Shown one piece after another: positions 26,086 to 34,879 of a stretch of 64,000 nt of DNA. The stretch's first letter is position 1, and each line of letters starts with the position of its first letter. A program made the position numbers and the translations under genes. Below the pieces are notes generated by a model that saw only the letters and a list, made by a program, of their open reading frames with translations, did no database searches and was not told the DNA's origin. The stretch lies in contig JAGYIV010000008.1 in assembly GCA_018402345.1 (NCBI GenBank), positions 744,001 to 808,000 of the forward strand. Reading direction: 5' to 3'. Source of the stretch: Terrimicrobiaceae bacterium. GTDB lineage: Bacteria; Verrucomicrobiota; Verrucomicrobiia; Chthoniobacterales; Terrimicrobiaceae.

Positions 26086-28449
26086 ATGTTTGAAATCAAG
26101 GAAAAGCCGAAAATGGTCGAGCGGGCCGTGCTCATTGGAACGTATCTCCGGCCCGAGGGCAGGAGCGAGGCCGAGAGCCTGCTTGAGGAATTGGCGGATC
26201 TCGTCGACACGCTCGGGATTCCGGTTGTGGGGCGCGAGTTGGTCCACCACAGGGAAAACCACGCGCGGCATCTGGTCGGATCGGGCAAGGCCGAGGAGGT
26301 CGCGCAGCGGGCAAAGGCGCTGGAGGCGGATGTGTTGATTTTCGACAACGAGCTGACCCCCTCGCAGCAGCGGAACTGGGAAAAACTCTCGGGGGTGCTC
26401 GTGATCGACCGGCAGGAGGTGATCCTGGACATCTTCGCCAAGCGCGCGCAGACCCGCGAGGCGAGGCTGCAAGTCGACCTCGCGCGCATGGAGTATTCGC
26501 TCCCGCGGCTCGTGCGGGCGTGGTCGCACTTGGGAAAACAAGGCGGAGGAATCGGCGCCAAGGGCGAGGGCGAATCCCAACTCGAGCAGGACAAACGCAA
26601 AATCCGCGGGCAAATCGATCGCCTCAAGCGCGACCTCGAGGCCGTCAAGCGCCAACGGGCCACCCAGCGGAAGGATCGCAAGCGCACGCCCGTGCCGAAC
26701 GCCGCGATCGTGGGCTACACGAATGCGGGCAAGTCCTCGCTATTGCGTGCCCTCACTGGCGCCGACGTGCTGGTCGAGGACAAGCTCTTTGCCACGCTGG
26801 ACACGACCACGCGCAAGATCGCCCTCCCGAACAACCAACCCCTGCTGCTGACCGACACGGTTGGTTTTGTGAGGAACCTGCCCCACGGGCTGGTGGAGGC
26901 CTTCAATGCCACGCTTGAAGAGGCTGTGATGGCGGATTTTCTCATCCATGTGCTCGATGTGAGCCAACCCGAGGTCATGGCGTTTTACGAGACGACACAT
27001 TCTGTGCTTGAGGAACTCGGGGCGGATTCGCAGCGGACGCTTGTGGTGTTCAACAAAATCGACCGGCCGTGCGATCCCGCGACCTTGGCGGTGGTGCGCG
27101 AGCGGTTTCCCGATGCGGCATTCGTCTCCGTGCAGACCGGCGAGGGCATGCCGGACCTCGTCTCGCGGATCAGCGAGTTGGTGGCGGATGATCTTGTGAC
27201 CATGGAATTGAGAATCCCCCAATCCCGCGCCGATCTGGTTGCTCGACTCTACCGCGAAGCCGATATCCGCCACACGGCTTACGAGGGGAGTGATGTGCTC
27301 CTAAGAGCCCGCGTGTCGCCCCGCGCCGCTGCTGAGTTCAAGGAGTTCGATATGCTGAGTCACAAGCCGCTAAAGCCCTTCCGATCCGGAGAAATCTGGC
27401 CCGATGACCAGGGGGTCCATATCAACGCCCACAGTGGCGGTATCCTTTTCCACGAAGGGGTCTATTACTGGTTCGGCGAGCACAAGATCGAGGGGGATGC
27501 CGGCAACGTGGCTCATGTCGGTGTCGGTGTTTACTCATCGAGTGACCTCTGCAATTGGAAAAACGAAGGGATCGCTCTCCGTGTGTCGGAAAATCCCGCA
27601 AGTCCGCTCCACAAGGGGTGCATCATCGAGCGGCCCAAGGTCCTGTTCAACGAGAAGACAGGAAAATTCGTCATGTGGTTCCACCATGAACTCGAGGGAC
27701 ACGGATACCTCGCCGCCCTGAGTGGTGTGGCGGTGGCGGATGAGGCTGCCGGGCCATACACCTATCTTGAAAGCTTCCGGCCAAATGCAGGTGTCTGGCC
27801 TTTGAACTTCCCGGAACATCTCAAAGAGCCCCTGGGCGATGAGGACAGGCAGAAACTCGCGGCTACTCCGATGCCCGGGAACATGGTGCCCGACTGGGCG
27901 CGTGACATGCTGGTGCGCCGGGATTTCGAGGGCGGCCAGATGGCCAGGGACATGACCTTGTTTCAGGATGACGATGGCAGGGCCTACCACGTTTATGCAT
28001 CGGAGGAAAACGCGACGCTGCATCTGTCTCTGCTCAGTGCGGATTTTCTCAAGCCTGCGGGCAACTATGTCCGCATCTTCCCGCTTGGGTTCAACGAGGC
28101 ACCCGCGATATTCAAGCGCAATGGCAGGTATTTTTTGATGACTTCCGGCTGCACCGGGTGGGCGCCAAATGCGGCCCGGCTTGCCTGTGCGGATGATATC
28201 CTGGGGCCTTGGACAAGCCTGGGCAATCCGGTCAGAGGCACCGTGGAGCAAGTGGAGTCGACCTTCGACTCGCAATCGACTTTCGTGCTTCCCGTGCAGG
28301 GAAAGGGCGATGCGTTTGTGTTCATGGGCGACCGGTGGATGCCTGAAAATGCCATCGATGGACGCTATATCTGGCTGCCTGTCCGATTCGACAGCAGCGG
28401 GACACCTTTTCTCGAGTGGAAGGACGGGTGGGACCTTGACGCGCTTTGA
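26086..28449 (+). CDS. hflX: GTPase HflX fused in frame to a family 43 glycoside hydrolase domain
   Basis: The single 787-residue frame has two unrelated parts. Residues 1-422 are HflX, a ribosome-associated GTPase: N-domain, coiled coil, Walker A GYTNAGKSS (210-218), DTVGF (257-261) and NKID (323-326), ending with the usual HflX C-terminal LLRARVSPRAAAEF. Residues 423-787 are a GH43-type beta-propeller: GVHINAHSGGILFHEGVYYW, IERPKVLFNEKTGKFVMW, RDMTLFQDDDGRAYHVYASE, EAPAIFKRNGRYFLMTSG and RYIWLPVRF. There is no signal peptide. An AAGGAG six bases before ATG 27352 suggests that the hydrolase was, or still is, translated on its own. The split may be hidden by a lost stop or an indel. I chose ATG 26086 over the TTG upstream. 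Confidence 0.8.
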   Translation: MFEIKEKPKMVERAVLIGTYLRPEGRSEAESLLEELADLVDTLGIPVVGRELVHHRENHARHLVGSGKAEEVAQRAKALEADVLIFDNELTPSQQRNWEKLSGVLVIDRQEVILDIFAKRAQTREARLQVDLARMEYSLPRLVRAWSHLGKQGGGIGAKGEGESQLEQDKRKIRGQIDRLKRDLEAVKRQRATQRKDRKRTPVPNAAIVGYTNAGKSSLLRALTGADVLVEDKLFATLDTTTRKIALPNNQPLLLTDTVGFVRNLPHGLVEAFNATLEEAVMADFLIHVLDVSQPEVMAFYETTHSVLEELGADSQRTLVVFNKIDRPCDPATLAVVRERFPDAAFVSVQTGEGMPDLVSRISELVADDLVTMELRIPQSRADLVARLYREADIRHTAYEGSDVLLRARVSPRAAAEFKEFDMLSHKPLKPFRSGEIWPDDQGVHINAHSGGILFHEGVYYWFGEHKIEGDAGNVAHVGVGVYSSSDLCNWKNEGIALRVSENPASPLHKGCIIERPKVLFNEKTGKFVMWFHHELEGHGYLAALSGVAVADEAAGPYTYLESFRPNAGVWPLNFPEHLKEPLGDEDRQKLAATPMPGNMVPDWARDMLVRRDFEGGQMARDMTLFQDDDGRAYHVYASEENATLHLSLLSADFLKPAGNYVRIFPLGFNEAPAIFKRNGRYFLMTSGCTGWAPNAARLACADDILGPWTSLGNPVRGTVEQVESTFDSQSTFVLPVQGKGDAFVFMGDRWMPENAIDGRYIWLPVRFDSSGTPFLEWKDGWDLDAL
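27340..27354 (+). promoter_or_regulatory. Internal ribosome binding site and start for the GH43 part
   Basis: A perfect AAGGAG (27340-27345), a 6-nt spacer and ATG (27352) lie exactly at the HflX/GH43 border, in the same frame. A TGA in the +1 frame overlaps just after this ATG (27356-27358), the pattern of two overlapping genes. Confidence 0.55.
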
Positions 28450-28530
28450 TTACATGCCGGATTTTTTGTGGGGCTGACCATCGGGCAGACGGTTTTTTCT
28501 GTCTCGCCGTTTCACGTTCGGGGCGGTTTC

Positions 28531-29295
28531 ATGGTGGGGATGAAATTGATTTCATGGAATGTAAATGGCATCCGGTCGGTCTTAACGAAGGGCTTTGCGG
28601 ATTGGTTGGAGCGGGTTGACGCCGATGTGGTGTGCCTCCAGGAAACCAAGGCGCGTCCCGAGCAGGTGCCGCACGACTTTGCGGGGTATGAGGTGGTGTG
28701 GAACCCAGCGGTGCGGCCGGGGTATTCAGGCACGGCGATCCTGTCGCGGAAAAAGCCGAAATCCACCACGCTCGGGTTCGGGCGCGCGGAGCACGACCAG
28801 GAGGGCCGCGTGATCACGGCGGACTTCGGGGATTTTTTTCTCGTGAATATCTACACGCCCAACTCCAAGCGCGAACTGAGTAGGCTCGACTACCGGACCC
28901 GCGAGTGGACTCCGGCATTTGTGGATCATCTGGAGACCCTTGCAAAAAAGAAACCAGTGGTGTTTTGCGGGGACATGAATGTAGCCCACAAGGAGGTCGA
29001 CCTCGCCCGCCCGCGCGAAAACACCAGGAATGCGGGGTTCACGATCGAGGAGCGGGAGGCATTCGACAGGGTTCTCGAGGCCGGGTTTGTGGACACGTTC
29101 CGGCTCTTCGAACAGGGGACCGGACATTACACTTGGTGGAGCTACCAGAATGGCGCGCGGGAACGGAATATCGGGTGGCGGATCGACTACTTCTGTGTCA
29201 CGGAGGGGATCGTTGACGAAGTGCAATCCGCTTTTATCCAGCCTGAAACGCCGGGAAGCGACCACTGCCCTGTGGGAATTGTGCTAAAAGGGTGA
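28531..29295 (+). CDS. xth: Exodeoxyribonuclease III
   Basis: The 254-residue AP endonuclease/exonuclease has KLISWNVNGIRS, the catalytic Glu in CLQETKA, VNIYTPNSKRELSRLDYR, FCGDMNVAHKEVDLARP, the GWRIDYF segment and the C-terminal GSDHCPVGI. It cleaves abasic sites and degrades 3' ends during base-excision repair. The start is ATG 28531, behind GGGGCGG; ATG 28540 (MKLISW) is an equally family-like alternative three codons later. It reads in the same direction as the GH43 part but is 81 bp away. Confidence 0.94.
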   Translation: MVGMKLISWNVNGIRSVLTKGFADWLERVDADVVCLQETKARPEQVPHDFAGYEVVWNPAVRPGYSGTAILSRKKPKSTTLGFGRAEHDQEGRVITADFGDFFLVNIYTPNSKRELSRLDYRTREWTPAFVDHLETLAKKKPVVFCGDMNVAHKEVDLARPRENTRNAGFTIEEREAFDRVLEAGFVDTFRLFEQGTGHYTWWSYQNGARERNIGWRIDYFCVTEGIVDEVQSAFIQPETPGSDHCPVGIVLKG

Positions 29296-29363
29296 ATTTT
29301 TTTGAAAAAAATTTGAACGCGCCGCATGTCCATGGGTCAAAGTAATCAGTTGAGACAACGACT

Positions 29364-29418
29364 CAGGTCACCGCGGTTCGGTTTTTATTGTTTTTCCGGA
29401 CCACCAAGCGGTGACCTG
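29364..29418 (+). promoter_or_regulatory. Long hairpin between xth and the phoB-like gene (terminator or leader element)
   Basis: Perfect 11-bp arms CAGGTCACCGC (29364-29374) and GCGGTGACCTG (29408-29418) enclose a second 7-bp stem, GGTTCGG with CCGGACC, having one G-U pair in RNA. The loop is T-rich, and ATGTTTTT follows the outer stem. It may end the xth transcript imperfectly, or be a structured leader or operator of the response-regulator gene that starts 57 bp later. Confidence 0.6.
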
Positions 29419-29474
29419 ATGTTTTTGACAATTTTGTCACGTTTGACCCCTTGTTGCTTGGAGAGGTGTTTACT

Positions 29475-30179
29475 ATGAGCGCCGGAATGGATATCACCGT
29501 GCTTGTGGTCGAAGACGAAAACGACGTCGTGGATTTGCTGCGCTACCACTTGAAACGGGCCGGATACAAAGTGTTGATTGAGAAAACAGGGGATGCCGGA
29601 CTTGATGCCGCCAGGCGGAACAGGCCGGATGCCGCGATCTTCGATGTGATGATGCCGGGCATGACAGGGTTGGAGGTGTGCCGGGCGTTGAAGGGCGATC
29701 CCGATACCGCGGACATTCCTGTGCTGATGCTCACGGCTAAAAGTGAGGTGAAAGACCGCGTGAAGGGACTGGAAATTGGGGCGGACGACTATGTCACAAA
29801 GCCGTTCAGCCCGAAGGAGGTTGTTCTGCGGGTGCAGGGAATGATCCGGCGGGCGCAAACGGTCGCCGCCGAGGCGACCATGGTGGAGCTCGACGGCATC
29901 ACGCTCGATCGCACCACGCTTCACGCACAGATCGACGGGGTGCGTGTAGATTTGACCACAACCGAGTTCAAGCTTCTCTCAGCGCTTGTCGGCAACCGCG
30001 GGCGCACGATGTCGCGCGACGTCCTCTTGCGGGATGTGTGGGGCTACACGACCACCCTCGACACAAGAACCGTCGACACCCACATGCGGCGTTTGCGCGA
30101 GAAAATCGGCCGCCATGCCGCACGGTTGGAAACCATCCGGGGCGAGGGCTACCGGTTCAACGCCGTCCCCGTCGATTGA
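29475..30179 (+). CDS. PhoB/OmpR-family response regulator
   Basis: The 234-residue protein has a receiver domain with acidic pocket EDE (13-15), phosphoacceptor Asp57 in AAIFDVMMPG, and Lys109 in YVTKPFSP. A winged-helix DNA-binding domain follows (DLTTTEFKLLSAL, LLRDVWGY, TRTVDTHMRRLREKIG, IRGEGYRF). It is closest in pattern to PhoB, the activator of phosphate-starvation genes. ATG 29475 has GAGAGG eight bases upstream. Its TGA overlaps the TTG start of the adjacent histidine kinase. A phosphatase of the kind PhoB controls lies at 347-6585, but a target relationship is only inferred. Confidence 0.9.
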   Translation: MSAGMDITVLVVEDENDVVDLLRYHLKRAGYKVLIEKTGDAGLDAARRNRPDAAIFDVMMPGMTGLEVCRALKGDPDTADIPVLMLTAKSEVKDRVKGLEIGADDYVTKPFSPKEVVLRVQGMIRRAQTVAAEATMVELDGITLDRTTLHAQIDGVRVDLTTTEFKLLSALVGNRGRTMSRDVLLRDVWGYTTTLDTRTVDTHMRRLREKIGRHAARLETIRGEGYRFNAVPVD

Positions 30180-31477
30180 TCTGGACCGCTTTCTCGTTGG
30201 CCGCGGTTGCGGCGGCGGTTTGGTTTTATTTCAGGGTTTTCGTGCCATGGCGTGAAATCCGGGCGCGTCTCGAAAAGATGGCCGAAGGAGACTTTGCGTT
30301 CCCAGCCCGGTTGGGCGGAGGATCGGTTTTTCGCGAGACCGAGGCCCATATCGGGCGACTCGCCGAGCACCTCCGCCAGTTGGACCGTCAAATCGCCGAC
30401 GAGGGGCTCAGCCTTCGCGGGATTCTCGCCAGCATGCAAGAGGGAATCTTGATCGTGAACCGCGAGCACCGCATCACCCTGCTGAATCCCGCGATGGAGT
30501 GCTTTTTCCCGTCGCGCCGAAGCCCGCTCGGACGCAGCGTGCTGGAGTTTTTCCAAAGGCATGAACTGGAGAAGGCCATCTCACTCACATTGGAAACCGG
30601 AGATTCCGCGCATCTCGAGTTGATCTTCGATGCGGCGGGAAATGGCAAAACCGCCCCCCATCGGGTGTTCGACATCCATGTCGCTCCACTCGCAGCTTCC
30701 GGGGGGGGGATTCCACACGCGGCGCTTCTGGTGTTTCAGGATGTCACTGCGATCCGCGCCTTGGAGGCGACGCGCCGGGAGTTTGTGGCGAATGTTTCCC
30801 ACGAGTTTCGCACCCCTCTGACAATTATCAGCGGATACGTCGAAACACTCATGGACGGTTGTCAGGAGGAGCCCGAGATGACTGAGCGCGCGGTGTCCGC
30901 GATCCACCGGAACGTGCAGCGGCTTTCGCTCCTTCTCGAGGATCTGCTGACGATCTCTCACTTGGAAGGCCGCTCACCGATGTTGGATTTCCAGAGGGTC
31001 GATCTTCACGACACGCTCTTGCGGGTTCTCGAGAGTCTTGAACCGGAGATCGGAAATTCGGGAATGCGCATCGAGGTTGATTGGCGGGAGGAGGCGAGGC
31101 ACGCCGAGGTGGATGCCCGCCGCATCGAACAGGTTTATTGGAACCTTGTGAGCAATGCGCTCAAGCATGCGGGCGGGACAGGCGGCGTCTTGCGGATCAC
31201 CGGTGTTTTGGACGGGGAGTGCGCGAAGGTCGCCTTCGCGGACAACGGGCCGGGGATTCCATTGGACGACCAGGCGCACATTTTCGAGAGGTTCTACCGG
31301 GTGCGAAAAGACCGAGCCCGCGATGCCGGCGGAACGGGGCTCGGCCTGTCGATTGTCAAAAACATCCTCCTCGCACACGGCGGCTCGGTTTCGGTCGAGA
31401 GCACTCCGGGTTCGGGGGCAGTGTTTTGGATGCGCGTGCCAGTGGCGCAGGCGCAAAATGCCGCCCAAAAAGAGTGA
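30176..31477 (+). CDS. PhoR-like sensor histidine kinase, TTG start
   Basis: The 433-residue kinase starts at TTG 30176, overlapping the stop of the regulator (TTGA). It has one N-terminal membrane helix (residues 3-22), no periplasmic sensor domain, a HAMP-like linker, a PAS domain (about 80-190), HisKA with His209 in VANVSHEFRTPLT, and an ATPase domain with NLVSNALKHAGG, ADNGPGIP and GGTGLGLSIVKN. It should phosphorylate the upstream response regulator. With no external domain, it probably senses through partner proteins such as a Pst/PhoU complex, as in E. coli PhoR; none of those is in the window. Confidence 0.9.
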   Translation: MIWTAFSLAAVAAAVWFYFRVFVPWREIRARLEKMAEGDFAFPARLGGGSVFRETEAHIGRLAEHLRQLDRQIADEGLSLRGILASMQEGILIVNREHRITLLNPAMECFFPSRRSPLGRSVLEFFQRHELEKAISLTLETGDSAHLELIFDAAGNGKTAPHRVFDIHVAPLAASGGGIPHAALLVFQDVTAIRALEATRREFVANVSHEFRTPLTIISGYVETLMDGCQEEPEMTERAVSAIHRNVQRLSLLLEDLLTISHLEGRSPMLDFQRVDLHDTLLRVLESLEPEIGNSGMRIEVDWREEARHAEVDARRIEQVYWNLVSNALKHAGGTGGVLRITGVLDGECAKVAFADNGPGIPLDDQAHIFERFYRVRKDRARDAGGTGLGLSIVKNILLAHGGSVSVESTPGSGAVFWMRVPVAQAQNAAQKE

Positions 31478-31527
31478 CACAGAATTTTCAGCGCAACTTC
31501 TAAGCCCGTTCACAGTTTGATCTGAGT

Positions 31528-32151
31528 ATGAACACTCGACTTCTCATCGCTGTTTGCCTGTTTCCGGTTGTTTGCCACGCCGAGCCCGATTCCCCCCGCC
31601 CACCAAAGGGCCATGCCCCAATGGAAAAGGCGGGGAAGAAAATAGAGGGGGCGATGGAACGGATGCCGGAGGAATTGAAGGAGCGCTTTAAGGCCGCCCG
31701 CGAGGCGGCGATGAACGATCCCAAAGTCGTCGAACTCCGCGGGAAAGCCGAAGCCGCAGCAAAGGAATTCCATGCCGCGATGCGCGAGGAGATGCAAAAG
31801 ATCGATCCCGGTCTTCAGGAGTCTGTCCGCGGAATGTTCAAGAAGGACGGAAAGGAAAAGGGCGGAGAGCGGAGGGTTTGGAGCCTTTCGGACGGGGAGA
31901 GGGAGCGACTTGAGGCGGCTCGGTCAAAGGCCAAGGACATGCCGGAGGTCAAAGCCGCCGCGGAGGCATTGAAATCGGCGGATACCCCGGAGGTGAGGGA
32001 TGCCACTAGGCGAAAATTCCAAGAGTCAATGCGCTCTGCTGTTCTTGAGATCGATCCGTCGCTTGAGGGGATCTTGGACAAAATGAAGCCACCGAAAAAG
32101 GCGCCCCCGAAAGCCAAGCAGGGTGAGATGATGCCTGATTCCGACGAGTAG
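31528..32151 (+). CDS. Exported, charged helical protein of unknown function
   Basis: The 207-residue product has a signal peptide (MNTRLLIAVCLFPVVCHA). The rest is a low-complexity, Lys/Glu/Ala-rich helical chain. Two copies of a similar unit can be seen: EELKERFKAAREAAMNDPKV followed by REEMQKIDPGLQESV, and RERLEAARSKAKDMPEVKAA followed by RSAVLEIDPSLEGIL. It ends in a Pro/Lys tail and an acidic tip. It resembles periplasmic Spy/CpxP-like helical proteins only in composition. It lies 50 bp downstream of the PhoR-like gene and converges with a small lipoprotein gene. Confidence 0.65.
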   Translation: MNTRLLIAVCLFPVVCHAEPDSPRPPKGHAPMEKAGKKIEGAMERMPEELKERFKAAREAAMNDPKVVELRGKAEAAAKEFHAAMREEMQKIDPGLQESVRGMFKKDGKEKGGERRVWSLSDGERERLEAARSKAKDMPEVKAAAEALKSADTPEVRDATRRKFQESMRSAVLEIDPSLEGILDKMKPPKKAPPKAKQGEMMPDSDE

Positions 32152-32154
32152 CGG

Positions 32155-32379
32155 TCAATTCGTAGCCGGCGGAACGACGTTTTTGTTCGACGACGTTGAT
32201 GCAGGCTCCTTGACCGGCGGGGCGGGAATCATGAGAGGCTTCCCTTGCCGCTCGGCGAGCAGTCTTGTGTAAGGGCCTTCCACCGGTTGTGGCGAAAAAA
32301 GGTCGCGCCGGTTTTGAAGGGTGGTGCACGAGGTCATGGCCATGGCGGCAAGAACAAGAGGGAGTGCGACGGATTTCAC
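32155..32379 (-). CDS. Small lipoprotein, GTG start
   Basis: The 74-residue product begins at GTG 32379 and has a signal peptide ending in the lipobox AMTSC (cleavage before Cys18). A short, Pro-rich, disordered mature part follows (RRDLFSPQPVEGPYTRLLAE and a Ser/Asn-rich end). No ATG is in frame nearby. The 3' end stops 3 bp before the convergent exported-protein gene. Function is unknown; the lipobox is the main support that it is real. Confidence 0.55.
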   Translation of the reverse strand: MKSVALPLVLAAMAMTSCTTLQNRRDLFSPQPVEGPYTRLLAERQGKPLMIPAPPVKEPASTSSNKNVVPPATN

Positions 32380-32485
32380 GGCGCCATGTAGACCTCCGGC
32401 TCCCGCCGCTGTCAAGGGCGCTGGATTTCCGGTTTGCCCGGCGCGACCATGAAGGCGACAAGTGGAGTGCCCGTGCGCGGGAGCA

Positions 32486-34828
32486 ATGCAACTCACGGAA
32501 AAATTTCTCATTTCGATCGGTGGCTGGGACGTCATGAAAAGGGCTCGCGGACTGAAGGCCGCCGGTGGCGTGCGCGGGGCGGAGTGGGAACCCCCGGTGC
32601 TAAGGGGCAGGATCGTTGCCGAGGGGCGGGAATTCCAGGCTGGGCTGAAAATCCGCAATCCCATCGATATCGAAAACCTGTGCCCCTGCCGCGATTCGCG
32701 GGGCAGGGGGATCATCTGCGCGCACTCCGTGGCCGTGGGATTGGAATATCTCGCCCCGGGTTCGCCTGCGACCGAAGCCTCTTCAGGCCCTGAAACCGCG
32801 GCACGCCCCGCGAGAACCGAAACAAACGAGGCCCCGCGGATCGAATTCTCGATCGAGGGGACGCTCCGGCATCTCGAGGGCGCCCTGGAGTTTCGCTATT
32901 CGAAGGAGGGCTGTGTGAATCCGGGAGCCGAGACCTCCGCGTTGATGGAACTGGCTCGCATGGGATTCGAGGACTCGAAAGGCAAGGCGGTGCTGCGCGG
33001 CGAGGAGGCGGTGCTGCGATTTTTCGCCATCGGCCTGCCAACGCTACGCAGGCAATGGATCGTCACGGAAGGCGAGAGATTCCGTCATGTGACGCACGAC
33101 ATCGTGCCGATTGAACCTCGTTTTGCGATCAATGAGCGGGGTGACGGGTGGCTGGACTTCCATGTGCATTTCACAGCGGGCCGCGACGCGATGTTCCAAG
33201 CGCAGGATATTCAACGCCTGCTTGCCGGTGGGGACCCCCGGGTGAGGCTGTCGGACGGCCGCATCGCCGTGCCAGATGCGGCCATGCTGGAGGATTTCGA
33301 GGAGGTGTTGCGCGACTGCGATCCGCAGCAGGAGCGCGGTGGCTATCGGATTCGTGAAATCCACCGTCCGGGCCTGGAAGCGGCTATCAGCGATTGGACA
33401 AACCGTCCGCCTGTCGAAGGCAAGGTTGAAAGCGCGGATGTCTTGCCGCAAGGCTTCCGGAAGCTGCTTCGCGGGTATCAATCGGAGGGAGCGCTGTGGA
33501 TGCGCGCTCTGGCGTTGCGCAAAGCCGGAGGGCTTCTTGCCGACGAGATGGGACTGGGGAAAACAATCCAAACACTGGCTATGGCGGCCTCCCTGCCGGG
33601 GCCGCATCTCGTGGTGTGCCCGTCGCCGCTAGTCTGGAACTGGGAGCGCGAGGCACGCCGCTTTTGCCCGGGATTGCGTGTGCTGGTGCTTCAGGGAGGT
33701 TCCCGCGAGGCACGGTTTTCCGAAATCGCCGCGCACGATCTCGTGATCACAAGCTACGCGCTGCTCAGGCGCGACATCGAACACTACCAGGGCATCCGCT
33801 TCACAACCGCGATCCTCGACGAGGCGCAGCACATCAAGAACCCGGACAGCCAAAATGCCGCCGCGGCTGTGGCTCTCGAGGCGGAGGCGCGCTTCATTCT
33901 CACCGGCACCCCGCTGGAGAACTCGTTGAGGGACCTCTGGTCGCTGTTTCACTTTCTGCTGCCCGGCTACCTGGGCCCGAAACGGGACTTCAAGGAGCGC
34001 TACGAAGATCCCCTGCAGGCAGGTGAGGCACCACATGTGTGGCAGCGACTCCTTCGCCGGGTCCGTCCATGGATGCTGCGCCGCACAAAATCCGAGGTTG
34101 CGGCGGATCTTCCCGATCACTTGGAACAAACTCTCGAAATCGATCTCACGCCGGATCAGAAGGCGGCCTACACGGAATTGCAAATCGCCGCCCGCGCGGG
34201 ACTCGACGATATCAAGGGCAAATCCGGCGGCGCCGCACGCATGCGCGTGCTGACCGCCTTGCTGCGTCTCCGGCAGGCGTGCTGCGATGTGCGGCTTCTC
34301 GGCGCGGAGTCGCCCGCCCCGTCGGGCAAACTGGATGCCTTGCTTGAGATTCTGCGCGAGGCGGTGGACGGTGGACATCGCACGCTCGTGTTCAGCCAGT
34401 TCACCTCGATGCTCGATCTGATTGCCCCCGCGCTGGACGAAGAGGGGATCACATGGTGTCGCCTGGATGGATCAACGCGCGACCGGCAGGCCGTGGTGGA
34501 TGCCTTTCAGGCCCCCGACGGGCCCGCGGTTTTTCTCATCAGCCTAAAAGCTGGCGGCGCGGGGCTGAATCTCACCGCAGCGGATACTGTCGTGCACTTC
34601 GATCCATGGTGGAACCCGGCGGTCGAGGCGCAGGCCACGGCGCGAGCCCACCGCATCGGCCAAAAAAACACAGTCACCTCGATCAAACTCGTGGCACGGG
34701 ACACTGTTGAGCAACGGGTGTTGGAGATGCAGTCGAAAAAGCGAACCCTGCTCGGAGGACTGCTAGAGGCGGCGGAACCATCCGCTGCGGGATTCGATGA
34801 CGGGGTTCTTAGGGAACTGATTGGCTGA
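32486..34828 (+). CDS. SNF2/DEAH-type helicase with SWIM zinc finger
   Basis: The 780-residue protein has a SWIM domain (C66-x-C68 ... C78-x-H80), a middle region (about 110-310) and a SNF2 ATPase core. Walker A is DEMGLGKTIQT (about 350), the DEAQH box is near 446, and TGTPLENSLRDLWSLFHFLL follows. The C-lobe has LVFSQFTSMLDLI, RLDGSTRDRQ, LISLKAGGAGLNLTAA and ARAHRIGQKN. Such enzymes translocate on double-stranded DNA and remodel protein-DNA complexes; the bacterial role is uncertain and may involve transcription recycling. ATG 32486 is used in preference to the GTG 24 bp upstream. It diverges from the small lipoprotein gene. Confidence 0.9.
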   Translation: MQLTEKFLISIGGWDVMKRARGLKAAGGVRGAEWEPPVLRGRIVAEGREFQAGLKIRNPIDIENLCPCRDSRGRGIICAHSVAVGLEYLAPGSPATEASSGPETAARPARTETNEAPRIEFSIEGTLRHLEGALEFRYSKEGCVNPGAETSALMELARMGFEDSKGKAVLRGEEAVLRFFAIGLPTLRRQWIVTEGERFRHVTHDIVPIEPRFAINERGDGWLDFHVHFTAGRDAMFQAQDIQRLLAGGDPRVRLSDGRIAVPDAAMLEDFEEVLRDCDPQQERGGYRIREIHRPGLEAAISDWTNRPPVEGKVESADVLPQGFRKLLRGYQSEGALWMRALALRKAGGLLADEMGLGKTIQTLAMAASLPGPHLVVCPSPLVWNWEREARRFCPGLRVLVLQGGSREARFSEIAAHDLVITSYALLRRDIEHYQGIRFTTAILDEAQHIKNPDSQNAAAAVALEAEARFILTGTPLENSLRDLWSLFHFLLPGYLGPKRDFKERYEDPLQAGEAPHVWQRLLRRVRPWMLRRTKSEVAADLPDHLEQTLEIDLTPDQKAAYTELQIAARAGLDDIKGKSGGAARMRVLTALLRLRQACCDVRLLGAESPAPSGKLDALLEILREAVDGGHRTLVFSQFTSMLDLIAPALDEEGITWCRLDGSTRDRQAVVDAFQAPDGPAVFLISLKAGGAGLNLTAADTVVHFDPWWNPAVEAQATARAHRIGQKNTVTSIKLVARDTVEQRVLEMQSKKRTLLGGLLEAAEPSAAGFDDGVLRELIG

Positions 34829-34879
34829 CGCGCCGCGCTTTTGATTGCGAGCGGTTGCGGGAACAGGCACAAAGGGGCG

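Noticed and set aside
29295-29314. A/T palindrome (AATTTTTTT-G-AAAAAAATT) as a terminator of xth
   Set aside because: It has no GC stem. The GC-rich hairpin at 29364-29418 is the better candidate.
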